From contig DAIORV010000034.1 of assembly GCA_036752825.1 (NCBI GenBank), positions 1 to 19,582 of the forward strand: 19,582 bases of DNA. Reading direction: 5' to 3'. Under the pieces are notes generated by a model, which was given only the letters and a program-made list of their open reading frames with translations, was not told where the DNA came from and ran no database searches. Within the stretch, counting starts at the first letter, position 1. Every line of letters begins with the position of its first letter. Source of the stretch: UBA5177 sp002413265. GTDB taxonomy: Bacteria > Chloroflexota > UBA5177. Made by a program: the position numbers and the translations under genes. Shown here in pieces: positions 1 through 7,962 of the stretch.

Positions 1-624
1 CTGCAGATCTACGGCATTCAGGTGGCTCAAGGCGTGGCGGAAGAGAAGGAGAGCCGAATCGTGGAAATCCTGCTAGCCACCGTCCGCCCAGGTCAGTTGT
101 TGGCTGGCAAGGTGGTGGGCATCGGCCTGGTCGGCCTCCTGCAGTTGGTGATCATCGGGGCGGTAGGGCTTATCCTCATTGTCAGGACGCACGTGGTTAG
201 CATTCCCGCCGTGGGCGCCGGAGTCATTGCAGGTGGCCTGCTCTGGTTCGTGCTGGGGTTCGCCCTCTACGCGGTGCTGTTGGCCGCCGCCGGCTCGCTG
301 GTCTCTCGCGTTCAGGATGTGCAGCTAGCCTCCCTGCCGATCATCATGGCACTCAGTGTGGCGTACGTGGTTAGTCTCGTGGTGGTACTGCCTGATCCGA
401 GTAGCCTCGCCAGCACGGTAGTCTCCCTGGTGCCGTTCCTGGCCCCGGTGGCGATGCCAGCCCGAATGGCGGCCGGTGCCCCCGAGTGGCAAGTGGGACT
501 GGCGGTCGTGCTGACGTTGGCCACGATTGGTGCCGCAATCTGGCTCGCCTCCCGCATCTATGCCAACGCGGTCCTAAGAATGGGCGTCAGAGTCGCGCTC
601 AGCGAGGCCTTGCATGGCCGGTAA
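1..624 (+). CDS. ABC-2 type (NatB-like) permease, C-terminal part
   Basis: This is the 3' portion of a membrane permease gene that begins upstream of the window; the frame is open from base 1 and 207 residues are visible. The segment EEKESRIVEILLATVRP near the start is the conserved cytoplasmic motif of NatB/ABC-2 type permeases, which pair with an ABC ATPase to export sodium, drugs or other small molecules. About four to five hydrophobic segments follow, ending in a short basic tail, as expected for the C-terminal half of this family. A GTG at 22 could be mistaken for a start, but the family motif begins right after it and the reading frame continues to the window edge, so it is internal. 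The ATPase partner is probably upstream. The substrate cannot be told from this piece. It converges with the por operon. A sodium-export role beside a possible Na+ ATPase is attractive but unproven. Confidence 0.85.
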   Translation: MQIYGIQVAQGVAEEKESRIVEILLATVRPGQLLAGKVVGIGLVGLLQLVIIGAVGLILIVRTHVVSIPAVGAGVIAGGLLWFVLGFALYAVLLAAAGSLVSRVQDVQLASLPIIMALSVAYVVSLVVVLPDPSSLASTVVSLVPFLAPVAMPARMAAGAPEWQVGLAVVLTLATIGAAIWLASRIYANAVLRMGVRVALSEALHGR

Positions 625-656
625 TCACCGTGGATGTGGACCAGGCCGCGCCCCAG

Positions 657-677
657 GCGGCGTGCAATCCACGCCGC
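657..677. terminator. Hairpin between convergent genes (possible bidirectional terminator)
   Basis: A perfect 8-bp stem (GCGGCGTG at 657-664, CACGCCGC at 670-677) closes a 5-nt loop, in the short gap between the permease stop at 624 and the stop of the minus-strand por operon at 713. No run of T follows on either strand, so it is not a classical intrinsic terminator, but position and symmetry fit a bidirectional transcription end. Confidence 0.5.
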
Positions 678-712
678 GGGTGAAGTGACAGGCGCATGAG
701 GCGCGAGAACCT

Positions 713-2341
713 TCAGATTGCTTCCGGCACCATCTGGATCGCACCGCAGGGGCACTCGATGGCACACATCGAGCAACCCTTGCAGAAGTCGTAGTCGAAC
801 TCGAAGCGCTTGCCGGGACCCAGCTTCACGACTGCGTTGTCCGGGCAGACGGCGAAGCAGTTGTCGCACTCGAAGCAGTTGCCGCAGGACATGCAGCGAC
901 GAGCTTCGAACAGGGCGGTCGACTCGTCGAGTCCGGCGACCACCTCTTCGAAGGTGCTGCGGCGGCGCACGTTGTCGAGCGTCGGTTGCACGGTCTTGTC
1001 TGCATCGCTGTAGTACCAGGTGTTCAGCATCTCGGGAGTGATAAGCTCGTGCTTCGCTTCCGCCTGGTAACTCTGGCCGCGTAAATAGGCATCGATGTGA
1101 CGAGCGGCCCTCTTGCCGTGGCCCACCGCCACGGTGATGGTTCTTTCAGAAGGAACCATGTCTCCACCCGCGAAGATGCCCTCATGACCAGTCATCATTC
1201 GGCTGTCCACTTGCACGACACCGTCGCGTGAAAACTCTATGGCGGGGATCCGCTCGAGAACGCTGACGTCGACGTCCTGCCCTACTGCAAGGACGACGGT
1301 GTCGGCCGCAATAGTCTCCAATTCACCGGTCGGCTGCGGCCAGCCATCCTGATCCAGCTCCATCTTCTCTATCGTGATGGAGCCTTCTTCCATATTCTTG
1401 ATGGTGCTCAGCCAGCGGAAGCTAATGCCCTCCTCGAGCGCTTCCTCGACTTCGAAGTCATGAGCCGGCATCTTCTCCCGGGTTCGTCGATAGACGATCA
1501 CCGGCTGGTCGCCCAGTCGCTTCGCGGTTCTAGCCATGTCGAGAGCGGTGTTCCCGCCACCGTAGACGACTACTCGCCGGCCAAGTTTCGGAAGCTCCGA
1601 TTCCGTCTCCATCTGATGGAGCACGGCGATGGCGTCGAGGATGTGACTGGCGTCAGGTGCGGGAATATCGACACGCTTCGCGAGGTGGGCCCCGATCGCG
1701 ACGAAGCAAGCGTCGAAGCTCCCTTCCTTCATGACCTTCGGGATGTCCTCCACCTTGCTGTTCAGCTCCAATTCGACACCGAGATCGAGTATGCGCTGGA
1801 CCTCTGCATCAACGATGTCGCGGGGCAACCGATAGGCTGGAATGCCGAAACGCATCATGCCTCCTGCCACCGGTCCTGCTTCCACGATCTTCACGGTGTG
1901 GCCCATCCGGGCGAGATGATACGCTGTCGCCAGTCCGCTAGGACCCGCACCGATTACCAGGACTCTGCGGCCAGATCGTGGCCGGGCAGCACTCACCCTC
2001 CATTTTTCTGCGATGGCGAGGTCGCCGAGAAAGCGCTCGACCGCGTGGATATTGACTGCCGAGTCAAGGTCGGCGCGGCTGCAGGAGGTCTCGCAGGGGT
2101 GGTAGCAGGCGCGGCCCATGATTGCCGGGAATGGGTTGTCGATCATGATCTGTTCCCAGGCGGCGAGATAGTTGGCTTCCTCAGCCTGATACAGCCATGC
2201 CTGGCAGTTCTCGCCAGCCGGACAAGCGTTATTGCACGGGGGAAGCCTATCGACGTAGACAGGCCGTTCCGTCCGCCAGGAGCCGGTGTGGTTTGCCAGA
2301 CTGCTGCCGACGTCGAGCGTTATGGCGAAAGGCTTTGTCAC
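713..2341 (-). CDS. GltD-like FAD/NAD(P) oxidoreductase fused to 2x[4Fe-4S] ferredoxin domain; delta subunit of 2-oxoacid oxidoreductase
   Basis: The protein has 542 residues and a modular layout. The N-terminus (about 30-110) is the cysteine-rich domain of the glutamate synthase small subunit, with C36, C40, C46, C79, C83 and C87. An FAD Rossmann motif GAGPSG lies at 131-136, an NAD(P) motif GGGNT at 261-265, and the second FAD motif AGGD at 391-394. The C-terminus (about 480-542) carries two ferredoxin clusters, C489/C492/C495/C499 and C520/C523/C526/C530, plus an extra pair C483/C486. It is the last gene of the por operon; its GTG start overlaps the porB stop in GTGA, preceded by AAGGAG. 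By analogy with the flavin- and NAD-binding subunit of phenylglyoxylate dehydrogenase, it should carry electrons from the TPP/Fe-S core to NAD(P)+ as well as, or instead of, to ferredoxin. That role is inference; the domains are plainly visible. Confidence 0.9.
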   Translation of the reverse strand: MTKPFAITLDVGSSLANHTGSWRTERPVYVDRLPPCNNACPAGENCQAWLYQAEEANYLAAWEQIMIDNPFPAIMGRACYHPCETSCSRADLDSAVNIHAVERFLGDLAIAEKWRVSAARPRSGRRVLVIGAGPSGLATAYHLARMGHTVKIVEAGPVAGGMMRFGIPAYRLPRDIVDAEVQRILDLGVELELNSKVEDIPKVMKEGSFDACFVAIGAHLAKRVDIPAPDASHILDAIAVLHQMETESELPKLGRRVVVYGGGNTALDMARTAKRLGDQPVIVYRRTREKMPAHDFEVEEALEEGISFRWLSTIKNMEEGSITIEKMELDQDGWPQPTGELETIAADTVVLAVGQDVDVSVLERIPAIEFSRDGVVQVDSRMMTGHEGIFAGGDMVPSERTITVAVGHGKRAARHIDAYLRGQSYQAEAKHELITPEMLNTWYYSDADKTVQPTLDNVRRRSTFEEVVAGLDESTALFEARRCMSCGNCFECDNCFAVCPDNAVVKLGPGKRFEFDYDFCKGCSMCAIECPCGAIQMVPEAI

Positions 2342-3375
2342 TGAGGAGCTCCTTCCTCGGGCAGCAGATGATATCGAGCGACATTTCGATCGGCCATCGC
2401 TTGTAGCGCGGCGATGCGTTTGTCGTCCCGCTCACCTTTGAACAGATGAGCAAAGCGCTTCTGCCGTTTGAGATACGCTTCGACGGGGACGAGGTGACGG
2501 ATCGGAGTCGAGCTCTTGACCTCGCCGCGTTCGGCTTCAAAGAGTGGAAAGAAGCCGGATTCGGTAGCGAGGCGGGCCAGCAAGATGGTCTCGCCGGGTT
2601 CACTGCCCCACCCCAGAGGGCAGGGCACCAAGATGTGCAGATAGCGGGCTCCGTGATAGGACATCCCTCGCACGACTTTTGCCTCCAAGTCATGGAGGTC
2701 TGCCACGGTAGCCGTCGCGACGTAGGGAATGTCGTGCGCCATGGCAAGACGTGGCACGTCCTTCCCGGTTCCGAACACATTGCCGGGCGCGGGTCCGATG
2801 GCGGGCGTCGTAGCGGTACGAGCTGTCGGGGGAGTGGCGCTGGATCGCTGCACACCGGTATTCATGTACCCCTGGTTGTCGTAGCAGATGTACAGCACGT
2901 CATCGTTTCGCTCAAACATTCCAGAGAGGCAGCCGAACCCGATGTCCGTAGTTCCACCGTCGCCACCCTGAGCAATCACGCGAATGTGCTCCTTGCCTTG
3001 AGTGCGCAACGCGGCTGCGACGCCGGACGCGACCGCCGCTGCGTTGCCGAAGAGCGAGTGCAGCCAGGGTAGTTGCCAGGATGTCTCGGGGAAGGGGGTC
3101 GTAAACACCTCGAGACAGCCGGTAGCGTTGACCGCGACCAGCTGACCGTCGGTGGCTCGCATTGCCGCGTCAAGCGCATATCGAGCTCCCAAAGCTTCTC
3201 CACATCCCTGACAGGCGCGGTGTCCACAAGTCAACGCGTTGCTTCGGTTCTGAGAGGCCTGGACGGTTCTTTGGGAGGCATCCAGAAGTCGGTTGCCCAC
3301 GGTCAGAGTGCCGGTCTGATAGAACTTCACGCGCTGAGCCGTCGGTCGAACGGGAGCGCTACTGCCGTTGCTCAT
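2338..3375 (-). CDS. porB: 2-oxoacid (pyruvate) ferredoxin oxidoreductase, beta subunit (TPP-binding)
   Basis: This 345-residue protein is the TPP-binding subunit of a 2-oxoacid:acceptor oxidoreductase, which oxidatively decarboxylates a 2-oxoacid to an acyl-CoA in the cytoplasm. The TPP/Mg motif runs from GDG (138-140) to N167 in ICYDNQ. Four cysteines in the spacing of pyruvate:ferredoxin oxidoreductase would hold the proximal [4Fe-4S] cluster: C55 and C58 in HRACQGCGE, C87 in NATGCLEV, and C252 in VPCPLGWG. The N-terminal 45 or so residues extend beyond the usual core. The start is an ATG with GAGGAG 7 nt upstream, 10 bp after the porA stop. Pyruvate is the default substrate; a branched-chain or aromatic 2-oxoacid is possible because the whole subunit set also resembles phenylglyoxylate and 2-oxoisovalerate enzymes. 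Confidence 0.92.
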   Translation of the reverse strand: MSNGSSAPVRPTAQRVKFYQTGTLTVGNRLLDASQRTVQASQNRSNALTCGHRACQGCGEALGARYALDAAMRATDGQLVAVNATGCLEVFTTPFPETSWQLPWLHSLFGNAAAVASGVAAALRTQGKEHIRVIAQGGDGGTTDIGFGCLSGMFERNDDVLYICYDNQGYMNTGVQRSSATPPTARTATTPAIGPAPGNVFGTGKDVPRLAMAHDIPYVATATVADLHDLEAKVVRGMSYHGARYLHILVPCPLGWGSEPGETILLARLATESGFFPLFEAERGEVKSSTPIRHLVPVEAYLKRQKRFAHLFKGERDDKRIAALQAMADRNVARYHLLPEEGAPQ

Positions 3376-3385
3376 GGAAGGCTCC

Positions 3386-4630
3386 TCATGGCGTCCTCAC
3401 GCCCATCATTCGCATGATGCTCTCGGCAATCGGTCCAGAGCCGCGAGTCTCATTCATTCGTTCCAGCTGCTGCTCGACGACGTCCCACTGCAAGTCGAGG
3501 AAGGTTAGGTCTTCCAGGTTGTCTTGCTCGGCGGACTCAAACAATGAACGCAGCGACTTCGTCGTAATGGGCCGCCCGCCGAGTCCCGCGATACAGGTGA
3601 AGACGGGTGTCGATTGGCCCCTCAACGCCATGCGCACGTTCGAGGCGAGAACGCCGCCTAGCCCGACGGCCAGGTTCTTTTCGATGACGAGAACGCGACG
3701 TGCATCTGCGAGTGCGGAGTGTACCTCGGGCAAAGGGAAAGGGCGAAAGCAGGAAATGACCAGCGCCCCAATAGCGTGGCCTTCATCCCGCATCTTGTCA
3801 ATGAGATCCTTGATGGTCCCGTTCACCGAACCCATCGCGACAACCACGGTGTCGGCGCCGTCAACTCGATAGGTGTGAAGGAGGCCACCCGAGGCGCGAC
3901 CGAACTGGGCTTCGAATTCGTTTGAGAGCTGTGGAATCAGCGAGAGGGCTTGAAGCTGTTTGTGGTGAGCCAGGTAGCGCACCTCGGCAAAAGCCTCTGG
4001 CCCCACCATGGCCCCAATGGACAAGGGCTCGTCCACGTCGAGCACTTGTACCGGAACGTATGGACGCAGATACGCGTCAACCTCCGCTTGCGTCGGAATG
4101 CTTATCTGCTCGTAGGCGTGCGTCAGGATGAAGCCGTCGACGCATACCATCACCGGCGTGCTTAGCTCCTCGGCCAAGCGGAAAGCCTGTATGTGCAGAT
4201 CTGCAGCTTCCTGGTTGGTTTCGGCGAAGAGCATGATCCAGCCGGCGTCTTTGAGGGCCATCGCGTCGCTGTGGTCATTCCAGATGTTGATCGGCGCACC
4301 GATGGCGCGATTGCCAAGGGTCATCACGATCGGCAACCCCAAACCCGCGGCGTTGTACACCGCTTCTGCCATGAAGAGCAGGCCCTGACTGGACGTCGCG
4401 GTGTAGGCTCGGGAGCCTGCGGCCGAGGCGCCGATCGCCACGCTGAGGGCCGCAAACTCCGACTCCACATTGATGAATTCGCAGCCTTGGAGCTCGCCTG
4501 TCTTGACGAGCTCGCCCAAACCCTCGACGATGTGAGTCTGGGGTGTTATGGGATAGGCGCAAATTACTTGCGGACGGGACAGAGCCACTGTCTCGGCTAT
4601 GGCCCTGGAGCCTTCGATCTGTTTAAGCAT
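3386..4630 (-). CDS. porA: 2-oxoacid (pyruvate) ferredoxin oxidoreductase, alpha subunit
   Basis: The 414-residue alpha subunit binds the pyrimidine half of TPP and the substrate. Visible hallmarks are YPITPQT (26-32), the acidic stretch NVESEFAAL (54-62) that supplies the Glu activating TPP, and the PINIWNDHSDAMALKDAGW region typical of PorA proteins. A C-terminal transketolase-like domain follows, with the IEKNLAVGLGG and IAGLGGRP signatures. Length fits the family (about 380-420). It lies between porG (20-bp gap) and porB (10-bp gap) on the same strand, so it is clearly cotranscribed. The ribosome site is weak (AAGGG about 12 nt away). The substrate is not certain; pyruvate is most likely. 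Confidence 0.92.
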   Translation of the reverse strand: MLKQIEGSRAIAETVALSRPQVICAYPITPQTHIVEGLGELVKTGELQGCEFINVESEFAALSVAIGASAAGSRAYTATSSQGLLFMAEAVYNAAGLGLPIVMTLGNRAIGAPINIWNDHSDAMALKDAGWIMLFAETNQEAADLHIQAFRLAEELSTPVMVCVDGFILTHAYEQISIPTQAEVDAYLRPYVPVQVLDVDEPLSIGAMVGPEAFAEVRYLAHHKQLQALSLIPQLSNEFEAQFGRASGGLLHTYRVDGADTVVVAMGSVNGTIKDLIDKMRDEGHAIGALVISCFRPFPLPEVHSALADARRVLVIEKNLAVGLGGVLASNVRMALRGQSTPVFTCIAGLGGRPITTKSLRSLFESAEQDNLEDLTFLDLQWDVVEQQLERMNETRGSGPIAESIMRMMGVRTP

Positions 4631-4650
4631 CTGCTAATGAATCCCTTCTG

Positions 4651-5208
4651 CTAGGCACTCGCGGCTTTGAAGGCAGCGGTGGCGGCGGCGATGTTCTTGT
4701 CGCCGATCTGGCCGGGGAACTTCTGTTTGATGGCGGCGGAGACCGCTTCAAGGTCGATCACACGGGTGATGGCCGCAAATCCACCGAGCAACGCAGCATT
4801 CGGAATGGGCTTGCCCACGTGTGTCAGTGCAAGCTCCGTGGCCTCGATGGTCCGCACGTGACCAGGCGGAAACTTCTCCTTCAGTCCATCGATGCCAAGC
4901 TCGTCGAGAGCTCTCGAGGTGTTGAGCAGCACATATCCGTCAGGAGCGAGACCGTCGAACACGTCGACCGAGTGGAGGAGTGTGGGGTCGAGAATGATCA
5001 CCGCGTCGGGTTGCATCACAGGTTCGCGTGACCGAATCTCCTTCTTGTCGATGCGACAAAAGGCGACGACCGGCGCTCCCATGCGCTCTGATCCAAAGCT
5101 CGGGAAGGCCTGTGCGTGGCGGCCTTCATGGAACGCTGCGACAGACATCATCTCGGCAGCGGTCACGACGCCCTGGCCACCCCTGCCGTGAATTCGCACC
5201 TGGAACAC
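4651..5208 (-). CDS. porG: 2-oxoacid (pyruvate) ferredoxin oxidoreductase, gamma subunit
   Basis: This 185-residue protein is the gamma subunit, which makes part of the CoA-handling and electron-transfer interface of the complex. The N-terminal GRGGQGVVTAAEMM and the FPSFGSERMGAPV stretch are the family signatures; near the C-terminus GKPIPNAALLGGFAA is also typical. The start is a GTG at 5208 preceded by GAGGAG with 7 nt spacing. It is the first gene of the four-gene operon (gamma, alpha, beta, then the delta/GltD fusion). Length matches the family, and no damage is seen. Confidence 0.92.
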   Translation of the reverse strand: MFQVRIHGRGGQGVVTAAEMMSVAAFHEGRHAQAFPSFGSERMGAPVVAFCRIDKKEIRSREPVMQPDAVIILDPTLLHSVDVFDGLAPDGYVLLNTSRALDELGIDGLKEKFPPGHVRTIEATELALTHVGKPIPNAALLGGFAAITRVIDLEAVSAAIKQKFPGQIGDKNIAAATAAFKAASA

Positions 5209-5273
5209 GAGGCAACTCCTCGGGAGAGATTGGCCGACCGGCGACTCCCATTGCTGCTAATGTATTTGCCAGA

Positions 5274-5286
5274 ACCGAGGCTCGGT
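5274..5286. promoter_or_regulatory. Short palindrome upstream of porG
   Basis: ACCGAG and CTCGGT flank a single central base, 66 bp upstream of the porG start on its leader side. Such a short palindrome could be an operator half-site pair, or chance in GC-rich DNA. No convincing -35/-10 pair is seen next to it. Confidence 0.25.
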
Positions 5287-5357
5287 ATCAGGCGCGGACT
5301 TGATATGCATGGCCGAAAGGCCTGAGTTTCGGGGCTCGGCTCCCCTGCTTCTGCGAC

Positions 5358-5402
5358 GGTGGCGATATCGGTTGAACATCATGGAAAAATACAGTCGCCA
5401 CC
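5358..5402. repeat. 8-bp inverted repeat with 29-nt spacer in the por / small-gene divergent region
   Basis: GGTGGCGA (5358-5365) and TCGCCACC (5395-5402) are exact reverse complements, separated by an AT-richer spacer. The pair lies between two divergent transcription units (porG leftward, the small gene rightward). It could be a regulator-binding site with spaced half-sites or a stem in a transcript leader. The rest of the 5209-5488 interval shows no gene and no clear promoter. Confidence 0.4.
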
Positions 5403-5488
5403 CGATAGCGCTTTGGGCCGAGCGGACTTAAGGTGCGTATGGGACCGTTTCCCCATCCGACGTTTTCGACGTTGGGTAGGAGTTGGCT

Positions 5489-5686
5489 ATGGCTACCGAT
5501 ACCGAGGTGTATGAACTACAACTCGAAGAAGAGGCCCGGAAGAGCATGGCTCATCGGCTTGCCGAGGGCAAAGGGACTGTGCCGATTGAGCGTAGGAACG
5601 AGTCTGACGAGAAATTGCTCTCCGAACAGATGACGGAACGCGCCAAGGCCGGCGAACACTTCCCGTCAAGCCTTCCTCGCACCTAG
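5489..5686 (+). CDS. Small charged hypothetical protein (65 aa)
   Basis: An ATG at 5489 is preceded by AGGAG (5478-5482) with 6-nt spacing and opens a 65-codon frame. The product is strongly charged and helical in look (MATDTEVYELQLEEEARKSM...), with many Glu, Lys and Arg, no membrane segment, no signal peptide and no cysteine. I do not recognise the family. It stands alone, divergent from porG and 193 bp upstream of atpD on the same strand, so it could be a separate small unit or the leader of the ATPase operon. The good ribosome site and protein-like composition support it. A TTG at 5483 in the same frame is unlikely because it overlaps the ribosome site. Short length and lack of homologs known to me keep confidence modest. 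Confidence 0.5.
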   Translation: MATDTEVYELQLEEEARKSMAHRLAEGKGTVPIERRNESDEKLLSEQMTERAKAGEHFPSSLPRT

Positions 5687-5695
5687 CAGACATTA

Positions 5696-5752
5696 CCAGA
5701 CGCGACACGGGGCTTCCGGTGGACTCCTTCTGGAGCCGCGCTCTACGTCTGG
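5696..5752. repeat. 7-bp inverted repeat upstream of atpD
   Basis: CCAGACG (5696-5702) and CGTCTGG (5746-5752) are exact inverted copies 43 nt apart, just after the small gene and 128 bp before atpD. The right arm, extended by one base to ACGTCTGG (5745-5752), equals the right arm of the stem-loop at 14813-14843. Between the arms a weaker bulged stem (GGCTTCC with GGAGCC) can form. The rest of 5687-5879 shows no gene or clear promoter. Confidence 0.3.
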
Positions 5753-5879
5753 AGGGAGCGCAGGGATCGTCGACCTCAGGTATGCAACTAGCAGAAATCA
5801 GTCCTGAGCCCGATGTGCCGAGGTCCAAGGAGGGCATACGGTTGGGCGGTAAGGCGTCAAAGATCGCCGAGGAGTCCAC

Positions 5880-7292
5880 GTGACTAACTCTGTGGAAAAC
5901 GGGTCGAGAAGTCAGCAAGGGGCAAGTGGATTGGGACGCGTCACGGCGATTCGCGGCACGGTAGTCGAGGCGACGTTCGCGGAAGACATGCCGCGGATCA
6001 ATGAAGCCCTTCTTGCCATGGCCGAGGACCGCAAGATCACCCTGGAGGTGATGGTCCAGGTTGACCCGCACACCGTGCGTGCTCTCGCCATGGAAACCGT
6101 CGCCGGCCTGTCGCGCGGCACGCTGGTGGAGCGCACGGGTGGCCCCATCAGTGTTCCAGTGGGGCCCGAGACAGTCGGCCGTCTGTTCAATGTCTTGGGA
6201 CAACCCCTAGATGGACTGTCTGCACCCGAGTCAGCTGAGCATTGGCCGATTCATCGCTCAGCGCCTCCCCTAAAAGAACAGCATCAGAGCGGCGAGTTCC
6301 TGGAGACGGGGATCAAGATAGTTGACTTGTTGTCACCGATGGCGCGGGGTGGCAAGACCGGCGTGATCGGCGGGGCAGGCGTGGGGAAGACCGTGCTTTT
6401 GGAAGAACTGATCCGCACGACAGTGAGCATGCACGGAGGGGTATGCGTTTTTGCAGGCATCGGAGAGCGTACTCGCGAAGGGAACGACCTCTGGATGGAA
6501 ATGGCGAAGACGGGCGTGCTCGAGCACTCGGTGCTCCTGTTCGGACAGATGAACTCACCCCCTGGAGCGCGCTTTCGTGTCGGGCTGTCGGCCATCACTA
6601 TGGCTGAGTACTTTCGAGACCGCCAAAAGACCGAGGTCATGTTCCTCGTGGACAACATATTTCGTTATGTCCAGGCGGGCTCTGAGGTTTCAGGGTTGCT
6701 GGGACGCATCCCTTCTGCAGTTGGTTATCAACCGACTCTGGCAGAGGATATGGCAATCCTGCAGGAAAGGATCGCGTCGGTCGACGGTGCCGCGATCACG
6801 TCTGTCCAAGCGGTCTACGTCCCCGCGGATGATCTGACCGATCCCGCCGTCGTGCAGACGTTCGTCCATCTAGACGCCAGCATCGTACTGGCGCGTGGGG
6901 CAGCTGCAGAGGGGCTGTATCCGGCGGTCGACCCTCTGGCTTCGACCTCTAAGCTCCTCGACCCGGTGCACGTCGGCTCGAGGCACTACGAGGTAGCACT
7001 GAAAGTCCGCCAACTTATCGCGAGGTACCGGGATCTGCAGGACATCATCGCAATGTTGGGTCTGGAAGAGCTGTCGTTGGAAGACCAAATCGCGGTGAAG
7101 CGGGCTCGCCGACTGTTGCGTTTCCTCACGCAGCCCTTCTTTGTAACCGAAGCCTTTACGGGGCATGGCGGACGTTCGGTACCGGTGGCACAGACGATAG
7201 CGGGATGCGAGGCCATTCTTGCTGGGGCTTTTGACGCGGTAGATGAAGCGAAGCTCTACATGATCGGAGCCATTGAAGAGGTGGCATTGTGA
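5880..7292 (+). CDS. atpD: N-type ATPase F1 subunit beta
   Basis: The 470-residue catalytic subunit of an F-type rotary ATPase. The P-loop GGAGVGKT is at 164-171, GERTREG with the catalytic Glu at 195-201, and the C-terminal QPFFVTEAFTG is conserved. The DELSEED loop that meets gamma is altered here to LEELSLED. It is the first gene of the cluster; beta-first order, followed at once by epsilon, marks the N-ATPase type, whereas housekeeping operons begin with atpI/B and end with atpD-C. The start is a GTG at 5880 with GAGGAGT 6-7 nt upstream; the first 17 residues extend before the usual GRVTAIRG beta-barrel start. It overlaps atpC by 4 bp (GTGA). Confidence 0.96.
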   Translation: MTNSVENGSRSQQGASGLGRVTAIRGTVVEATFAEDMPRINEALLAMAEDRKITLEVMVQVDPHTVRALAMETVAGLSRGTLVERTGGPISVPVGPETVGRLFNVLGQPLDGLSAPESAEHWPIHRSAPPLKEQHQSGEFLETGIKIVDLLSPMARGGKTGVIGGAGVGKTVLLEELIRTTVSMHGGVCVFAGIGERTREGNDLWMEMAKTGVLEHSVLLFGQMNSPPGARFRVGLSAITMAEYFRDRQKTEVMFLVDNIFRYVQAGSEVSGLLGRIPSAVGYQPTLAEDMAILQERIASVDGAAITSVQAVYVPADDLTDPAVVQTFVHLDASIVLARGAAAEGLYPAVDPLASTSKLLDPVHVGSRHYEVALKVRQLIARYRDLQDIIAMLGLEELSLEDQIAVKRARRLLRFLTQPFFVTEAFTGHGGRSVPVAQTIAGCEAILAGAFDAVDEAKLYMIGAIEEVAL

Positions 7293-7684
7293 GCTTGTCG
7301 CTGGAAATCCTCATGCCCGACAAGACTTTATTGCGCGCTGAGCCCGTCGAAGTTCGAGCTGTCGATGCAACGGGTTCGTTCGCGCTTCTGCCGCTCCACG
7401 AGGACTTCTGCACGGCTCTGGTGCCCTCGATCTTGACGTACGCGGAGCCGGACGGCAGCGAGCATTATGTCGCTCTCGACGGCGGAGCCCTTGTATTGGA
7501 GGACGGTCGAGTCTCGGTAGTGACGCGGGACGGCGTCGCATCTGACGATATAGATCGCGCCAGCGCTCGGGTAGCCGACATGTTGAGGCTGCGTCAAGTA
7601 CAAGAGCAGGAGGCCGCAACAACCTTGCGCAAACTTGTCGCCGAGCTGTTACAACGCCTTTCGCAGCTGGAGACTCGCCGATGA
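7289..7684 (+). CDS. atpC: N-type ATPase F1 subunit epsilon
   Basis: The 131-residue epsilon subunit of the central stalk couples gamma to the c ring and can inhibit hydrolysis. The N-terminal beta-sandwich is recognisable from SLEILMPDKTLLRAEPVEVRAVDATGSFALLPLHEDFCTALVPS, and two C-terminal helices rich in Arg, Gln and Leu follow (about 85-131). The GTG start overlaps the atpD stop in GTGA, and its TGA overlaps the next ATG in ATGA, so translation is coupled on both sides. Length is normal for the family. Confidence 0.92.
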   Translation: MSLSLEILMPDKTLLRAEPVEVRAVDATGSFALLPLHEDFCTALVPSILTYAEPDGSEHYVALDGGALVLEDGRVSVVTRDGVASDDIDRASARVADMLRLRQVQEQEAATTLRKLVAELLQRLSQLETRR

Positions 7685-7962
7685 AGCCGGAGCAAGACAA
7701 CGATCGATTTGTCTCCGCGATCAAGAGACAGGCAGAGCGATCACAGAACGTTCAGAAGCCAAATCTGTGGTCGGCCTTCGGCATCGTGGGGACTGTCGGA
7801 TGGATGGTCGTGGTGCCGGCTCTACTCGGCGTAGCCCTGGGCCGCTATCTAGACATGCATTTTCGCCTCGGCTTGTTTTGGACGCTCTCACTTCTGGTCC
7901 TCGGTTTGGCGTTGGGCTGTATGGCGGCCTGGCGACACATGGAGGAGGTGATGAAGCCATGA
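7681..7962 (+). CDS. atpQ: N-ATPase accessory membrane protein AtpQ (AtpI-like)
   Basis: A 93-residue protein with two membrane segments (about 31-53 and 62-84) and a charged, Arg/Lys/Gln-rich N-terminus. Position between atpC and the next small membrane gene, plus the two-helix pattern and the GVALGRYLD turn, identify it as the AtpI/AtpZ-like AtpQ of N-ATPase operons. AtpI relatives help assemble the c ring. Identification rests on operon position and topology more than on strong sequence motifs. It overlaps both neighbours by 4 bp (ATGA). Confidence 0.85.
   Translation: MKPEQDNDRFVSAIKRQAERSQNVQKPNLWSAFGIVGTVGWMVVVPALLGVALGRYLDMHFRLGLFWTLSLLVLGLALGCMAAWRHMEEVMKP

Noticed and set aside
1460..2344. 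Long open frame on the plus strand (294 codons)
   Set aside because: It is antisense to the GltD-like fusion, whose motifs (FAD, NAD(P), Cys clusters) are unmistakable; the frame has no recognisable protein content.
5493..6203. Minus-strand frame of 236 codons across the small gene and the atpD start
   Set aside because: It runs antisense to the conserved beta-subunit N-terminus and has no ribosome site or known motif.
7635..7958. Upstream extension of the atpR frame
   Set aside because: It overlaps atpC and atpQ in another frame; the ATG at 7959 in the ATGA overlap gives the expected short AtpR.
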